A DNA stretch of 64,000 bases from Streptomyces sp. NBC_01478 (GCF_036227225.1 NZ_CP109444.1:2523501-2587500), one strand, 5' to 3'. Shown: positions 26,202-35,311, counted from the first letter of the stretch. Notes: generated by a model from the letters alone, not told the origin. A program made the numbers and translations.

Positions 26202-28934
26202 CTAGGGCATCCTGTCTCCGAGCAGCGCCAGGTTCTCGATGGCGGCGAGGCCGTACAGCGCGGTGTCGTTCGACGACACCCATGCGGCCTCGCCGCCCGG
26301 GACGAGGGTGACCGGGCCGGTCAGCGGCTCCGTCTTCCACGGCGACGACTCCATGTAGCCGTCCGAGCCGTAGAACTTCGCCCAGGCCCGCTTGGCGAGC
26401 GTCGCGTCGTCGAGTTGTACGGCGGCGTAGGCGTCGAGGCGTGAATGGCCCTGGAAGAGCAGCAGGGTGCCGAAGTTGGAGCCGTAGCGTGCCGCCTGTT
26501 CGGTCTTGGAGGCGTTGAAGTAGCGGCAGTAATCCATGTACACCTCCTTGAACTTGGGCATGTCGACCAGGTAAATCAGTTCAGCGCACAGCTCGTTGAG
26601 ACCGAAGACCGCCGAGAGGTGCGAGACGGAGACCACGGGCGCGGAGGCGACGGCGAACCTGCCCGTGTCGAGGTCGTACAGCCCGCTCCCCTGCACAAAT
26701 CCGTTGGGCTGGGCGGCGATTGTCTCCATCGTGGACAGGACGCGCGCCTTCGCCTTCTCCCACTGGGGGCCCCTGCGCTCCCACTCGGTCAGCCACGCCG
26801 ACACCAACCCGCTCCAGTCCGTGCCGAATCCGATCGACAGGGCATGCCGGTCGGGTGTGTACGGCGCGGTGCGGATCTTGCGGATCGGATCAAGGACGAG
26901 GAACGTCTCGTCGGAGTCGACGTTGGCGGCCATGAGGTCGCCGACGCGTTCGTCGGCGGTGAGGAAGTAGTAGTAGCGCCGGTAGGTGGTGTTGGCGATG
27001 CGCTGCTGCTTGGCGCTGTCGGCGTAGTGCTGAATACCGTGCCGCGTGCCCAGGCCTGCCCACTGTCCGAGGTGGTAGACGTCGACCTCGCCGGTGTGCC
27101 GGGTGAGCGCCTCGGCGAACCGGAAGATGTCCGAGCGGCCCGAGCGGAGGTACGCGAACCAGAGCCAGATGTCCGGCGACAGCTCGGAGTTGTCCCAGGC
27201 GTAGCCCCCGATGTCGTAGCGCCACTGGTGGCGCACGGTGTCGTACGAGTGCATGAAGTCGCCGTAGTCCCAGAAGCCGTACCAACGGCGTTGCGCCACC
27301 TGGCCCTTGTAGTAGCTGAAGAGGAAGTCGAGGTGGTCCTCGATCTTGGCCTTGGCGGTGGTGGAGCGGTCGGGTTCGGAGTAGAGGCCGGGGCCGAAGA
27401 CCTTGGACTTGATCAACTGCCGTGGCGGGGCGGCGAGTTGGGGCAACACCCGTACCGCTGCGACCTGTTGGGCGAGAGTCTCGGGTGTCGGGGTGAACTC
27501 ATTGGCCCAGAAGAGGAGTTCGGAGGTGCGGGCGATGCCGTACGGGGTGCCGAATTCGGGTTCGTAGTCCTCGTAGGTGATTTCGAGGCCTTCGAGTTGC
27601 TTGGCGTACGTGTCCTGGCCCATGCCGTCGTGGTAGAAGCGCAGGTCCATCGGCTGGGCCTCGGGCGACCAGAGCCAGAGGGTGACCTCGGCCTCGTCGG
27701 TGTGCGCGTCGCGGATGTCGAGCTGTGCGGGGAACTTCTCCCAGAAGTCCCGCAGCCCGAAGGAGAATCCGCCGCTCGCCCCGCCGACGTAGCCGAACCC
27801 GGAGGCGTGTCCGCCACCGCCGGCGGGGATCCAGCCGTAGCCCTTGGTGGTGCGCTTGCGCAGGGTGAAACCGTCGGCGGAGAGTTGGGAGAGGGTGTAG
27901 TCGCCCCACTTGGGGATGTACTGGAGGCGGGTCGTCACCCGCTGGTCCCACGTCGACGGATCGGCCAGCTTCTGGCCCGCGTACTGGGCCGCCTGGACGG
28001 TCGCGCCCGGGTCCCGGCGCAGGCCCGTGATGCCCTGGACCGCCTCGCGCAGCAGGCCAGTTCCCTCTCCGCCGATGCGGATGTGGCGGTCGTAGGCCGC
28101 GTCCCGCATCGGCACGGTGAAGCGCACCCCTAGCCCTCGGATGAAGTCACCGCTGGCCTTGCCAGGCTCCACCGTGCCGTCGAAGGTGATCGTGTGCACC
28201 ATGCGGAAGGAGTCGGCGCCCGCGTAGAAGTAGAGGCGGATCGAGAACGGCAGCCAACTCCGGCCGCCCTTGCGGTGTTTGCCATCGATGCGGACCACCG
28301 CCCTTACCGGGCCGTCCTGTTCGACGGTGACCTCGCCGATCACCCCGTCGAAGCGCTCGGTCTTCACCGAGCCCTGGTCCTCGTCCTCGATCTCCGGCTG
28401 GCGGATGAGGACGAGCCGGCCGTTCTTGGCGATCTCCGTGCCGCCCCGGGTGACCGACTTGACGATCGTGGAGCCGTTCTTGCCGATCTTCGCGGTGATG
28501 ACCCCGGTCGACACGTCGATGGTGCCGCCGCTCTTGTCGACGGTGACCTTCTCCTCGGGGACGGCCGTGTCCCCGGCGGTGAGGGTGAGCTTCCCGGAGC
28601 CCGAACTCACCGCGTGCGCCGTCCACTTGAGCGATCCGTCGGGCCAGTACGCGAGCGGCCAGGACTGCACGGGAACGGCCGCACCCCCGGCGTCCGTCAG
28701 CGCGAACGTCTGGTCCTCCTGATAGGTGCCCATCGGCCACGGCACACCGACCGTCGAACCGGGCGCGGCACCGAGACCGCCGTCCTCCAACCAGTCGAGG
28801 GTCACCGGGTCGTCGGCCGCCGCAGCTCTTGGCGCGGCCTGGGCATCCTTCGCTCCTAGCGCCCAACTGAACTGCGCGGCGGCACCGGCGACGGCGGCCG
28901 CCTTGAGCAGGGACCTGCGGGGAATGGGAGACAT
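26202..28934 (-). CDS. Tat-exported exo-rhamnogalacturonan-lyase-like protein
   Basis: 910 residues. Twin-arginine signal (RRSLLKAAAVAGAAAQ) with cleavage near AQA-A, so folded export. The body resembles the PcRGLX/YetA-like family (PL26 exo-rhamnogalacturonan lyases, about 880-900 residues): an N-terminal beta domain (VPWPMGTYQ, SWPLAYWPDGSLKWTAHAV), a central domain with RRWYGFWDYGDFMHSYD and an alpha/alpha region (VDVYHLGQWAGLGTRHGIQHY). The expected activity is cleaving pectin rhamnogalacturonan. Assignment is by pattern memory; substrate not proven. Followed on the same strand only by intergenic sequence; upstream lie yesL-like and ABC-transporter genes for the product sugar. Confidence 0.8.
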   Translation of the reverse strand: MSPIPRRSLLKAAAVAGAAAQFSWALGAKDAQAAPRAAAADDPVTLDWLEDGGLGAAPGSTVGVPWPMGTYQEDQTFALTDAGGAAVPVQSWPLAYWPDGSLKWTAHAVSSGSGKLTLTAGDTAVPEEKVTVDKSGGTIDVSTGVITAKIGKNGSTIVKSVTRGGTEIAKNGRLVLIRQPEIEDEDQGSVKTERFDGVIGEVTVEQDGPVRAVVRIDGKHRKGGRSWLPFSIRLYFYAGADSFRMVHTITFDGTVEPGKASGDFIRGLGVRFTVPMRDAAYDRHIRIGGEGTGLLREAVQGITGLRRDPGATVQAAQYAGQKLADPSTWDQRVTTRLQYIPKWGDYTLSQLSADGFTLRKRTTKGYGWIPAGGGGHASGFGYVGGASGGFSFGLRDFWEKFPAQLDIRDAHTDEAEVTLWLWSPEAQPMDLRFYHDGMGQDTYAKQLEGLEITYEDYEPEFGTPYGIARTSELLFWANEFTPTPETLAQQVAAVRVLPQLAAPPRQLIKSKVFGPGLYSEPDRSTTAKAKIEDHLDFLFSYYKGQVAQRRWYGFWDYGDFMHSYDTVRHQWRYDIGGYAWDNSELSPDIWLWFAYLRSGRSDIFRFAEALTRHTGEVDVYHLGQWAGLGTRHGIQHYADSAKQQRIANTTYRRYYYFLTADERVGDLMAANVDSDETFLVLDPIRKIRTAPYTPDRHALSIGFGTDWSGLVSAWLTEWERRGPQWEKAKARVLSTMETIAAQPNGFVQGSGLYDLDTGRFAVASAPVVSVSHLSAVFGLNELCAELIYLVDMPKFKEVYMDYCRYFNASKTEQAARYGSNFGTLLLFQGHSRLDAYAAVQLDDATLAKRAWAKFYGSDGYMESSPWKTEPLTGPVTLVPGGEAAWVSSNDTALYGLAAIENLALLGDRMP

Positions 28935-29064
28935 GAGGTTTCAGCCTTTCCTTCCGTGCGGGACGGCTGTGCGGGAGGTGTTCTTCGCCTTCAGGTGATC
29001 AGGGGCATGACAGAGAGAGGTACGGCGCCCGGGGCGCGCCGGCCCGGTGCGAGGGCACCGCCCG

Positions 29065-29655
29065 TCAGGGGTGCCGGTACCGCTCCTCCACGGCGACGGC
29101 CGCCGCGGCGACGGCCCCCAGCACGGGGACCGCCAACGGTGCGATGAGCAGGGCGGAACAGCCGACGAGGACCAGCCCGCCGACGAGCAGGAAGGAACCG
29201 GCGGGATCGAGCACCGTACGGCGCCCGGCCTCGGCGAGCAGCGCCCGCCAGGTGTCCCCCGGCGCCCAGACCGCCGCCGCGCGCATCCCGGCGACGACGA
29301 TCCCGAGCAGGGCGAAGACGCCGACGGCCCCGACGAGCGGCCCCCCGGGCAGCCCGGCGCGCACCGCCTGGACATCGACCCATACGGCAGCCGCCGCACC
29401 CCATCCGGCGACCCCGACGACCCACCCGCCGCGCAATGCCGCCCGAAAGTCCGCCACGAACTCCCGCCAGCCACCGCCGACATGGGCCGTGCGGCGCCTC
29501 AAGTGCCGTGCCCCGGCTGCGAACGCGGCGGGGTACGTGACAACTCCCGCCGACGCGACGGCGATCCACACCCCGGTGAGCAGACATTCGGCGAACACCC
29601 CGAACCGCTCGGCGAAGACCGACTCCCTGCGTGCCTTCACGCGTGCCTCGGCCAC
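29065..29655 (-). CDS. YesL-like membrane protein
   Basis: 196 residues, four to five hydrophobic segments (LLTGVWIAVASAGVVTYPAAFAA, GWVVGVAGWGAAAAVW and further). Resembles the YesL/DUF624 family, which in Bacillus and actinobacteria sits with transporters for rhamnogalacturonan oligosaccharides; that context is exactly reproduced here. GTG start at 29655, four bases after the preceding permease stop, so same operon. Function of the family is not established. Confidence 0.75.
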   Translation of the reverse strand: MAEARVKARRESVFAERFGVFAECLLTGVWIAVASAGVVTYPAAFAAGARHLRRRTAHVGGGWREFVADFRAALRGGWVVGVAGWGAAAAVWVDVQAVRAGLPGGPLVGAVGVFALLGIVVAGMRAAAVWAPGDTWRALLAEAGRRTVLDPAGSFLLVGGLVLVGCSALLIAPLAVPVLGAVAAAAVAVEERYRHP

Positions 29656-29659
29656 CGTC

Positions 29660-30535
29660 TCAGCCCTTCAGTCCGGAGGTCGCCATACCGTCGATCAGGT
29701 ACCGCTGGAAGGCGAGGAAGAACAGCAGCACCGGCAGCAGCGCGACGAGGGACATGGCGATCATGCCTCCGTAGTTGGCGGCCACGCCGTCGGAGTCGCG
29801 GAACATCATCAGGCCCAGGGAGACGGTGTACTTGCCGGGCTCGTTGAGGTAGATCAGCGGGCCCATGAAGTCGTTCCAGGCGTTGATGAAGGTGAAGATC
29901 GCGCTGGTGATGAGCGCGGGCCGGCACAGCGGCAGCACGATCGACCAGTAGATGCGCAGGTGCCCGCAGCCGTCGAGCCGGGCGGCCTCGTCCAGTTCCT
30001 TCGGCAGGTTCCGCATGAACTGCACCATGAGGAAGACGAAGAAGGCCTCGGTCGCCAGGTACTTGCCGATGAGCAACGGGACGTAGGTGTTGACCAGTTG
30101 GAGCTTCTGGAACATCACGTACTGCGGGATCAGCAGCACGTGGTACGGCAGCAGGAGCGTGCCGATCATGAGGGAGAAGAGCAGGTTGCGGCCGGCGAAC
30201 CGGATGCGGGCGAAGGCGTAGGCCGTCAGGGAGCAGGAGATGAGGATGCCGAGGACCGAACCGAGGGCGTAGAAAAGGGAGTTCTGGAAGAAGGTCCAGA
30301 TCGAGATGTCTGCGATGCCCTTGGCCAGGCCCTTGAAGTTGGCGAGGATCGGGTGCCCGGGGAACAGTTGCAGGCTGCCGATGACGTCCTTGCTCGGCTT
30401 GAACGAAGCGCCGATGACCCACAGGACCGGGTAGAGGACGACGGCGAGGACGGCCAGCGCCCCGAGGTGCCAGGCGAGCGAGCCGGTGCGCTTGCGCCCC
30501 AGACCTGGGGACTTGGGGACAGTGGTGACACTCAT
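29660..30535 (-). CDS. Carbohydrate ABC transporter permease (MalG type)
   Basis: 291 residues, six membrane segments. The EAA loop that docks on the ATPase is clear: EAARLDGCGHLRIYWSIVLPL-type sequence near residue 200. MalG/LacG-like end (FFLAFQRYLIDGMATSGLKG). ATG at 30535 overlaps the upstream permease stop by four bases. Partner of the MalF-type permease and lipoprotein upstream; no ATPase gene lies in the cluster, so a shared multi-sugar ATPase (MsiK type) elsewhere is probably used, as is common in Streptomyces. Confidence 0.94.
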   Translation of the reverse strand: MSVTTVPKSPGLGRKRTGSLAWHLGALAVLAVVLYPVLWVIGASFKPSKDVIGSLQLFPGHPILANFKGLAKGIADISIWTFFQNSLFYALGSVLGILISCSLTAYAFARIRFAGRNLLFSLMIGTLLLPYHVLLIPQYVMFQKLQLVNTYVPLLIGKYLATEAFFVFLMVQFMRNLPKELDEAARLDGCGHLRIYWSIVLPLCRPALITSAIFTFINAWNDFMGPLIYLNEPGKYTVSLGLMMFRDSDGVAANYGGMIAMSLVALLPVLLFFLAFQRYLIDGMATSGLKG

Positions 30536-31500
30536 CGGGCGTCCTCCTCGTAGTGCACCCACTTCTTCTGCGACCAGAAGAGGACGGCCGTCACGAGCGC
30601 CACGGCGAGCAGCAGCATCCAGGCCATCGCGGAGGCGAAGCCCATCTGGGCGTTCTTGAAGCCCTGTTGGTAGAGGTAGCAGGTGTAGACGAGCGTGGCG
30701 TCGGCCGGTCCGCACTGGGAGTTCGAGACGACGTACGCCGAGCCGAAGATCTGGAAGGAGTGGATGGTCTCCAGAAGGACGTTGAAGAACAGCACGGGCG
30801 AGATCATCGGCAACGTGATGTTCCAGAACCGGCGGAAGGGCCCGGCCCCGTCCATCTCGGCCGCCTCGTACAGCTCCCTAGGCACCTGCTTGAGTCCGGC
30901 GAGGAAGATGACCATCGGCGCACCGAACTGCCAGACGGTGAGCGCGACCAGGGAGTAGAGGATCCAGTCGGGGTCGCCGACCCAGCCGCCGACATGGGAG
31001 CCGAGGAGGGACTGCGTACGGTCCACGACGGCGCCGTCGGAGAACAGCGACCGCCAGACGAAGCCGATCGAGACGCTCGCGCCGATGAGCGACGGGGCGT
31101 AGAAGGCGGCCCGGTAGAGGGCCTGGCCGCGGCGGCTCTGGGCGAGCAGCATGGCGACGCCGAGGGCGAGGAGGAGTTTCAGCGGGGTGCCGATGACGAC
31201 GTACTTCGCCGTCACCTCCACCGACTTCTGCCACCTCGGGTCGTCGAACATCCGGGTGAAGTTGTCGAAGCCGATCCACTTCGGGCTGTCGAAGAGGTTG
31301 TAGTCGGTGAACGCGAAGTAGAGCGAGGCGACCATGGGCCCGGCGGTCAGCAGCAGGAAGCCGGCGATCCAGGGGGACATGAAGAGGTAGCCGGCGAGGT
31401 TCTCGCGGCGCCCCCGCCGCTTCTTGGCGGCGGGGGCTGCGGAGCGGGTCTGCCGGGCGTCGGGCGGAGCGTCGTTGACGAGCGTCACGGCGGTTCCCAT
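30532..31500 (-). CDS. Carbohydrate ABC transporter permease (MalF type)
   Basis: 322 residues. Cytoplasmic basic N-terminus (KKRRGRRENLAGYLF), first helix PWIAGFLLLTAGPMVASLYF, five more segments, and the EAA loop in ELYEAAEMDGAGPFRRFWNI. Forms the membrane channel with the MalG-type partner. The ATG at 31500 shares its A with the TGA of the lipoprotein gene (TGATG), so the operon is tightly coupled: binding protein, MalF, MalG, YesL. Confidence 0.94.
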   Translation of the reverse strand: MGTAVTLVNDAPPDARQTRSAAPAAKKRRGRRENLAGYLFMSPWIAGFLLLTAGPMVASLYFAFTDYNLFDSPKWIGFDNFTRMFDDPRWQKSVEVTAKYVVIGTPLKLLLALGVAMLLAQSRRGQALYRAAFYAPSLIGASVSIGFVWRSLFSDGAVVDRTQSLLGSHVGGWVGDPDWILYSLVALTVWQFGAPMVIFLAGLKQVPRELYEAAEMDGAGPFRRFWNITLPMISPVLFFNVLLETIHSFQIFGSAYVVSNSQCGPADATLVYTCYLYQQGFKNAQMGFASAMAWMLLLAVALVTAVLFWSQKKWVHYEEDAR

Positions 31501-32786
31501 CAGGCGGAGAAGGCGGCCTGGGCCTCGGAGAAGAACTGCTTGACCGCGTCGGCGACCTTGGTCTTGCCCAGCGCCATGTCGCCGCCGATGCGGAGGAACG
31601 CGGACTCGGCGGTGTCGGCGCCGGACGGGTGCGGGGTGATCGTCCCGAGGACACCGGCCTTGGCGGTGTCGACCTCGTACTGGGCGATCTCCGTCTGGAC
31701 CGTGTCGGTCGGCTTGAAGGCGTCGTACTGGTCGGTGGTCGCGAGGATGCCCCGGTCGTAGCCCATGATCTTGCCTACGGCGGGATCGTGGACCATGAAG
31801 TCGATGAGCTGGGCGACTTCCTTCGGGTGCTTGGTGTGTGCGGAGCCGCTGAGCATCAGGGAGCCGAGGTACTGGCCGGTGTGCTTGCCGTCGGTGGTGG
31901 GGATCGGAGCGAGGCCGTAGTCGCTGGCCCCCTCCGCCGTGTAGCGGACGGTGAAGTTGTCCCAGGTGAATTCCGAGGCGCCGTGGCCCGCCGAGAGGGA
32001 GGACTTGGGGGTGTCCTGGGCGACGACCTTCGGCGAGGTGACGATGCCGGCCTTGACCCGGCCGTACCCGTCCGTCCACCAGTCCGTCAGATCCGACTCC
32101 TCGAATCCGAGGCCGTCCTTGGTGAAGAAGGCCTTGCCGTTCTGCCGGAGGTAGAGGTCGTACAGGTACATGATGCTGAAGTAGCCGGTGTCCCCGGGGA
32201 CTTCGGTCTTGTCGTGGATCGTCTTGAGGGCCTTGAAGTACTCGTCCCAGGTCCAGCCCGCCGTCGGGTCGATGCCGGCCCGCTCGTAGACCTTCTTGTC
32301 GATGACCAGCGCCATGGTGTTAGAGCCGACCGGAATGCCGAGTTGCTTGCCGTCGACCTCGCCCACTTTGGTGACGCCCGCGCGGAAGTGATCCAGGCTC
32401 AGATTTCCGGCGTCGATCTGTGACGAGAGATCGAGCAGGACGCCTCTCTTGTCGTACTTCCGAAGAAATCCGACGGCGTTCTGGAATACGTCCGGTGGAT
32501 TTCCGCCCGCGGCCTGCGTCTGGAACTTCTCCCAGAAAGAGGGATAGTCCTGAAAGTCCGTCTTGACCTTGATCTTCGGATACTTCTTCTCGAAGAGCGC
32601 GATGGACTGATTGATCTTTTTCGCCCGCTCCTCGGCGCCCCACCATGAGTAACGGATCGTCACCGTCCCGTCGGCGGACGTCCCGTCGTTCCCGCCGCAT
32701 CCCGTCGCGGCCAGCCCCAGCGTGACCGCCGAGACTCCCGCGGCCTTCAAGACCGTACGCCTCTCCACATTCGTGCCGGTTCCCAT
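31500..32786 (-). CDS. Sugar-binding lipoprotein of an ABC transporter
   Basis: 428 residues, family-1 extracellular solute-binding protein. Signal with ERRTVLKAAGVS (twin arginine, possibly Tat) and lipobox LAATGC with lipidated Cys30. Mature part shows the fold marks YSWWGAEERAKK, GNPPDVFQNA and AWAKF-like C-terminal helices. Captures an oligosaccharide, by context a rhamnogalacturonan fragment made by the lyase two genes further on. ATG at 32786. First gene of the operon; LacI-type operators lie 36 bases upstream. Confidence 0.93.
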   Translation of the reverse strand: MGTGTNVERRTVLKAAGVSAVTLGLAATGCGGNDGTSADGTVTIRYSWWGAEERAKKINQSIALFEKKYPKIKVKTDFQDYPSFWEKFQTQAAGGNPPDVFQNAVGFLRKYDKRGVLLDLSSQIDAGNLSLDHFRAGVTKVGEVDGKQLGIPVGSNTMALVIDKKVYERAGIDPTAGWTWDEYFKALKTIHDKTEVPGDTGYFSIMYLYDLYLRQNGKAFFTKDGLGFEESDLTDWWTDGYGRVKAGIVTSPKVVAQDTPKSSLSAGHGASEFTWDNFTVRYTAEGASDYGLAPIPTTDGKHTGQYLGSLMLSGSAHTKHPKEVAQLIDFMVHDPAVGKIMGYDRGILATTDQYDAFKPTDTVQTEIAQYEVDTAKAGVLGTITPHPSGADTAESAFLRIGGDMALGKTKVADAVKQFFSEAQAAFSA

Positions 32787-32821
32787 GACGGGCCCTCCCC
32801 GTAGCGTCGTTGCCACCTGCA

Positions 32822-32844
32822 TGAATCGTTTCAAGTAAGCGCTT
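32822..32844 (-). promoter_or_regulatory. LacI-family operator candidates
   Basis: Upstream of the sugar operon stand TGAATCGTTTCA (32822-32833; one base off the perfect palindrome TGAATCGATTCA) and AAGCGCTT (32837-32844, perfect palindrome). Both are of the CG/GC-centred type bound by LacI-family sugar repressors. No LacI gene is in the window. The rest of 32787-33091 holds no gene that I can support. Confidence 0.6.
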
Positions 32845-33091
32845 GCTGGCACAAGTTACGGAGGCCCTCGGGGTGCGTCAATGATTCGGACAGGAATTTC
32901 TTGTGGACCGGCTGAGCGCCACGACCGCGGCGCCGGGCGCGTTGCGGGCGCGACGGGACGGACACCGCAGGTGAGGCGCGCGCGATCGGCCGGCCGAACA
33001 GGAAGCGGCCTGCCGCGCCCAGGTGCCGACCGGCCGAAAAACGCCTGGGCGATGAGGAGTTGACGGCACCGCCCCGGTGCGGGAACGACGA

Positions 33092-33121
33092 CGGCCCGCC
33101 TGTGTGATCACAGGCGGGCCG
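33092..33121 (-). terminator. Terminator of tRNA-Val(CAC), copy 2
   Basis: Perfect 13-bp hairpin CGGCCCGCCTGTG / CACAGGCGGGCCG with loop TGAT, ten bases past the tRNA on the minus strand. No T-run. It differs from the terminator of copy 1, so only the tRNA itself was duplicated or conserved. Confidence 0.8.
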
Positions 33122-33131
33122 TCGGTCCGGG

Positions 33132-33203
33132 TGGGCGATACTGGGTTCGAACCAGTGACCTCTTCGGTGTGAACGAAGCGCTCTCCCACTGAGCTAATCG
33201 CCC
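33132..33203 (-). tRNA. tRNA-Val(CAC), copy 2
   Basis: Identical over all 72 nt to the gene at 18877, same strand: acceptor GGGCGAT/ATCGCCC, anticodon loop TTCACAC (CAC), T-loop TTCGAAC, discriminator A, no CCA encoded. Confidence 0.97.
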
Positions 33204-33280
33204 GGGCGCACGGAGAACATTACCCCATGTCAGCAGGTGCCCCGACCAGCGCGGGAAGGCACCCGGGCGCCGTCACCGGG

Positions 33281-33757
33281 TCACTGGTCCTTGATCTTCC
33301 AGGGCATCACGACGCCGAACTTCCAGACGTAGAAACCCACAAGGGCGACCACGATCACCAGGCCGATCGAGGTCAGGACGATGTTGCGGCGGCGTACGGC
33401 GGGGTCGAGCGCGCGCTGTGCGGCCTCGGTGACCTTGCGTTTGGTCCAGCGGAGCACCAACTGGGCCCAGACGAACTCGGTCGCCCAGATCGCCATACCG
33501 CCGAAGATCACGACCCAGCCGGGCCCCGGCAGCGGCAGCATCACGATGCCGGCGGCCACGACCGCGAGGCCGATGACGAAGACGCCGACCTGCCAGCTCA
33601 GGTGCAGCGCACGGCGTGCCTTGATGAATTCCGGCGCCTTGGAACCGAGCCCTCGCCCGTCCCGCGCCCCGTCCGCTCGCGTCTCGTCCGGTGTCTCCTC
33701 GGCCGCCCCGTCCGGTGCCACGGCGACCTCACCCGGCTCGTCACTCCCCGTATTCAT
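33281..33757 (-). CDS. TIGR02611-family membrane protein
   Basis: 158 residues: acidic, disordered N-terminus (1-35), a basic stretch EFIKARRALHLSW, then membrane hairpins VGVFVIGLAVVAAGIVMLPLPGPGW and VVIFGGMAIWATEFVW, and a last helix IVLTSIGLVIVVALVGFYVW. The PLPGPGW motif is typical of this actinobacterial family (PGPGW proteins) of unknown role. ATG at 33757. Divergent from ssgB, as I remember it in S. coelicolor. Confidence 0.85.
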   Translation of the reverse strand: MNTGSDEPGEVAVAPDGAAEETPDETRADGARDGRGLGSKAPEFIKARRALHLSWQVGVFVIGLAVVAAGIVMLPLPGPGWVVIFGGMAIWATEFVWAQLVLRWTKRKVTEAAQRALDPAVRRRNIVLTSIGLVIVVALVGFYVWKFGVVMPWKIKDQ

Positions 33758-33948
33758 ACGGACAAACCCTACCCGAGGGAAACCAGTCACCGGAATGGCC
33801 CCGCGGAGCGATCGAGCCCTCGGCCGGAAGAGTTACGTAAAGGCACGCAAAACACTCAGAGGGGTTTACAACGGCACCGTAGGTGGCATGTCGATTTCGC
33901 CGACGTGCGAATCCCCGAGCGCACACTGAGCGAAAGGCCCTGGCGCTT

Positions 33949-34362
33949 ATGAACACCACGGTCAGCTGCGAGCTGCACCTGCGCCTCGTTGTGTCGAGCG
34001 AGTCATCCCTGCCTGTCCCCGCAGGCCTGCGGTACGACACGGCCGACCCCTACGCCGTGCACGCCACCTTCCACACCGGAGCCGAGGAGACTGTCGAATG
34101 GGTGTTCGCCCGCGACCTTCTCGCGGAGGGTCTCCACCGGCCCACCGGCACCGGCGACGTCCGTGTCTGGCCATCCCGTAGTCACGGTCAGGGCGTCGTC
34201 TGCATCGCACTGAGTTCTCCCGAGGGCGAAGCCCTGCTGGAGGCTCCCGCACGGGCCCTGGAGTCCTTCCTGAAGCGGACGGACGCCGCCGTGCCACCTG
34301 GCACGGAGCACCGGCACTTCGACCTGGATCAGGAGCTGTCGCACATCCTGGCGGAGAGCTAG
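33949..34362 (+). CDS. ssgB: SsgB, sporulation-specific cell division activator
   Basis: 137 residues, matching SsgB in length and sequence as I remember it (starts MNTTVSCELHLRLVVSSESS, ends ELSHILAES). SsgB is recruited by SsgA and positions FtsZ rings in aerial hyphae for sporulation septa; it is specific to morphologically complex actinobacteria. Conserved marks: DPYAVHATFHTG, VEWVFARDLLAEGL, WPSRSHGQGVVCIALSSPEG. ATG at 33949. The upstream GGTTTACA (33863-33870) followed 14 bases later by GGTGGC is a weak candidate for a stress-sigma promoter; ssgB is known to depend on sigma-H. Confidence 0.97.
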   Translation: MNTTVSCELHLRLVVSSESSLPVPAGLRYDTADPYAVHATFHTGAEETVEWVFARDLLAEGLHRPTGTGDVRVWPSRSHGQGVVCIALSSPEGEALLEAPARALESFLKRTDAAVPPGTEHRHFDLDQELSHILAES

Positions 34363-34435
34363 CGCGAGGTCCCACCAAGCCGCCCGGCGCCGTCCGAACT
34401 CGGGGAGACGGCTCGGGCACAGACAACCGCATAGG

Positions 34436-34490
34436 GCACACACCGGCGCCGTCGCCGCGATTCGTCGCGGGGGCGGCGCCGGTGCGTGTG
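34436..34490 (+). terminator. Long hairpin after ssgB
   Basis: Outer stem CACACACCGGCGCC / GGCGCCGGTGCGTGTG with an inner CCGCGA-TTCG-TCGCGG stem, about 75 bases after the stop. No T-run, but the length and stability suggest a terminator. Otherwise 34363-34665 holds no gene. Confidence 0.6.
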
Positions 34491-34665
34491 GCGCCCGGGA
34501 TCCCGGCGACTCTCCGTGGTGCCCCGGCGCGCGGCTCTCGGTGGTCCGGGGAACCGCCGGGGGCCCGATGCCGTTCATAGGTGCATGGGGCCGTCCTCCG
34601 GGAAGCCACTACCATCGGCCAGCATCGGCGGGCGCCCGCCCGACCCCCAGGCCAGGGAGCGAAAC

Positions 34666-35226
34666 GTGCTGATCACCCACGACACCCGGTGTGCCCTCGA
34701 CACCGTGGTCGATCTGGTGAACACCGCACCGGAGGACGGCGCGGCGCCGGACGGACTGCAGGATGTCGCGCTGCTCACGGATTTCGTGCGAAACCACGAG
34801 ATCAGCGATGTCGGGGTGCTCTCCGAGTTCGACCTCTCCGCCGTGCGCAAGATCCGCGGCCGGTTCACCGCGGTCTTCTCGGCCCCGGACCCGCGCACCG
34901 CCGCCGGGCTGATCAACGACCTGGTCGCCGCCGCGGGGACCACCCCCCGGCTCACGGACCACGACGGCTACGACTGGCATGTGCACTACTTCGCGCCGGG
35001 CGCCTCGGTCGCCGATCATCTCGCCGCCGACTGCGGGATGGCGCTCGCGTTCTTCGTGGTGGCCGGCGAGCAGGAGCGGCTGCGCCGCTGCGAGGCCCCC
35101 GACTGTCGACGCGCCTTCGTCGACCTCTCCCGGAACCGCTCGCGCCGGTACTGCGACAGCCGGACCTGTGGGAACAGGCTGCACGTGGCCGCGTACCGGG
35201 CGCGGCGCAAGGAAGCGGCGGGCTGA
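34666..35226 (+). CDS. CGNR zinc-finger protein
   Basis: 186 residues. N-terminal ABATE-like domain (TVVDLVNTAPE near residue 13, then helices) and C-terminal CGNR zinc finger: C-x4-C in RRCEAPDCRRAFVDLSRN, then YCDSRTCGNRLHVAAYRAR. The family is thought to be DNA-binding regulators; target unknown. GTG at 34666 follows AGGGAG at the right spacing. Alone on its strand downstream of ssgB. Confidence 0.9.
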   Translation: MLITHDTRCALDTVVDLVNTAPEDGAAPDGLQDVALLTDFVRNHEISDVGVLSEFDLSAVRKIRGRFTAVFSAPDPRTAAGLINDLVAAAGTTPRLTDHDGYDWHVHYFAPGASVADHLAADCGMALAFFVVAGEQERLRRCEAPDCRRAFVDLSRNRSRRYCDSRTCGNRLHVAAYRARRKEAAG

Positions 35227-35311
35227 GGAAGCGGCGGGCCCTCGCCCGGCGCGAAGGATCTCGATGAGGTCGTGGCCCCCGGCGGGTGACGTCGGGGACC
35301 ACGAGTACGGC

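Noticed and set aside
32881..33063. A 60-codon plus-strand ORF between the sugar operon and tRNA-Val
   Set aside because: No ribosome site, no domain, Arg/Gly-rich, and it overlaps the terminator-side region of the tRNA; not supported.
18949..33131. Integrative element inserted at tRNA-Val
   Set aside because: No integrase, excisionase or replication gene lies between the two tRNAs, and both tRNAs are complete with distinct terminators.
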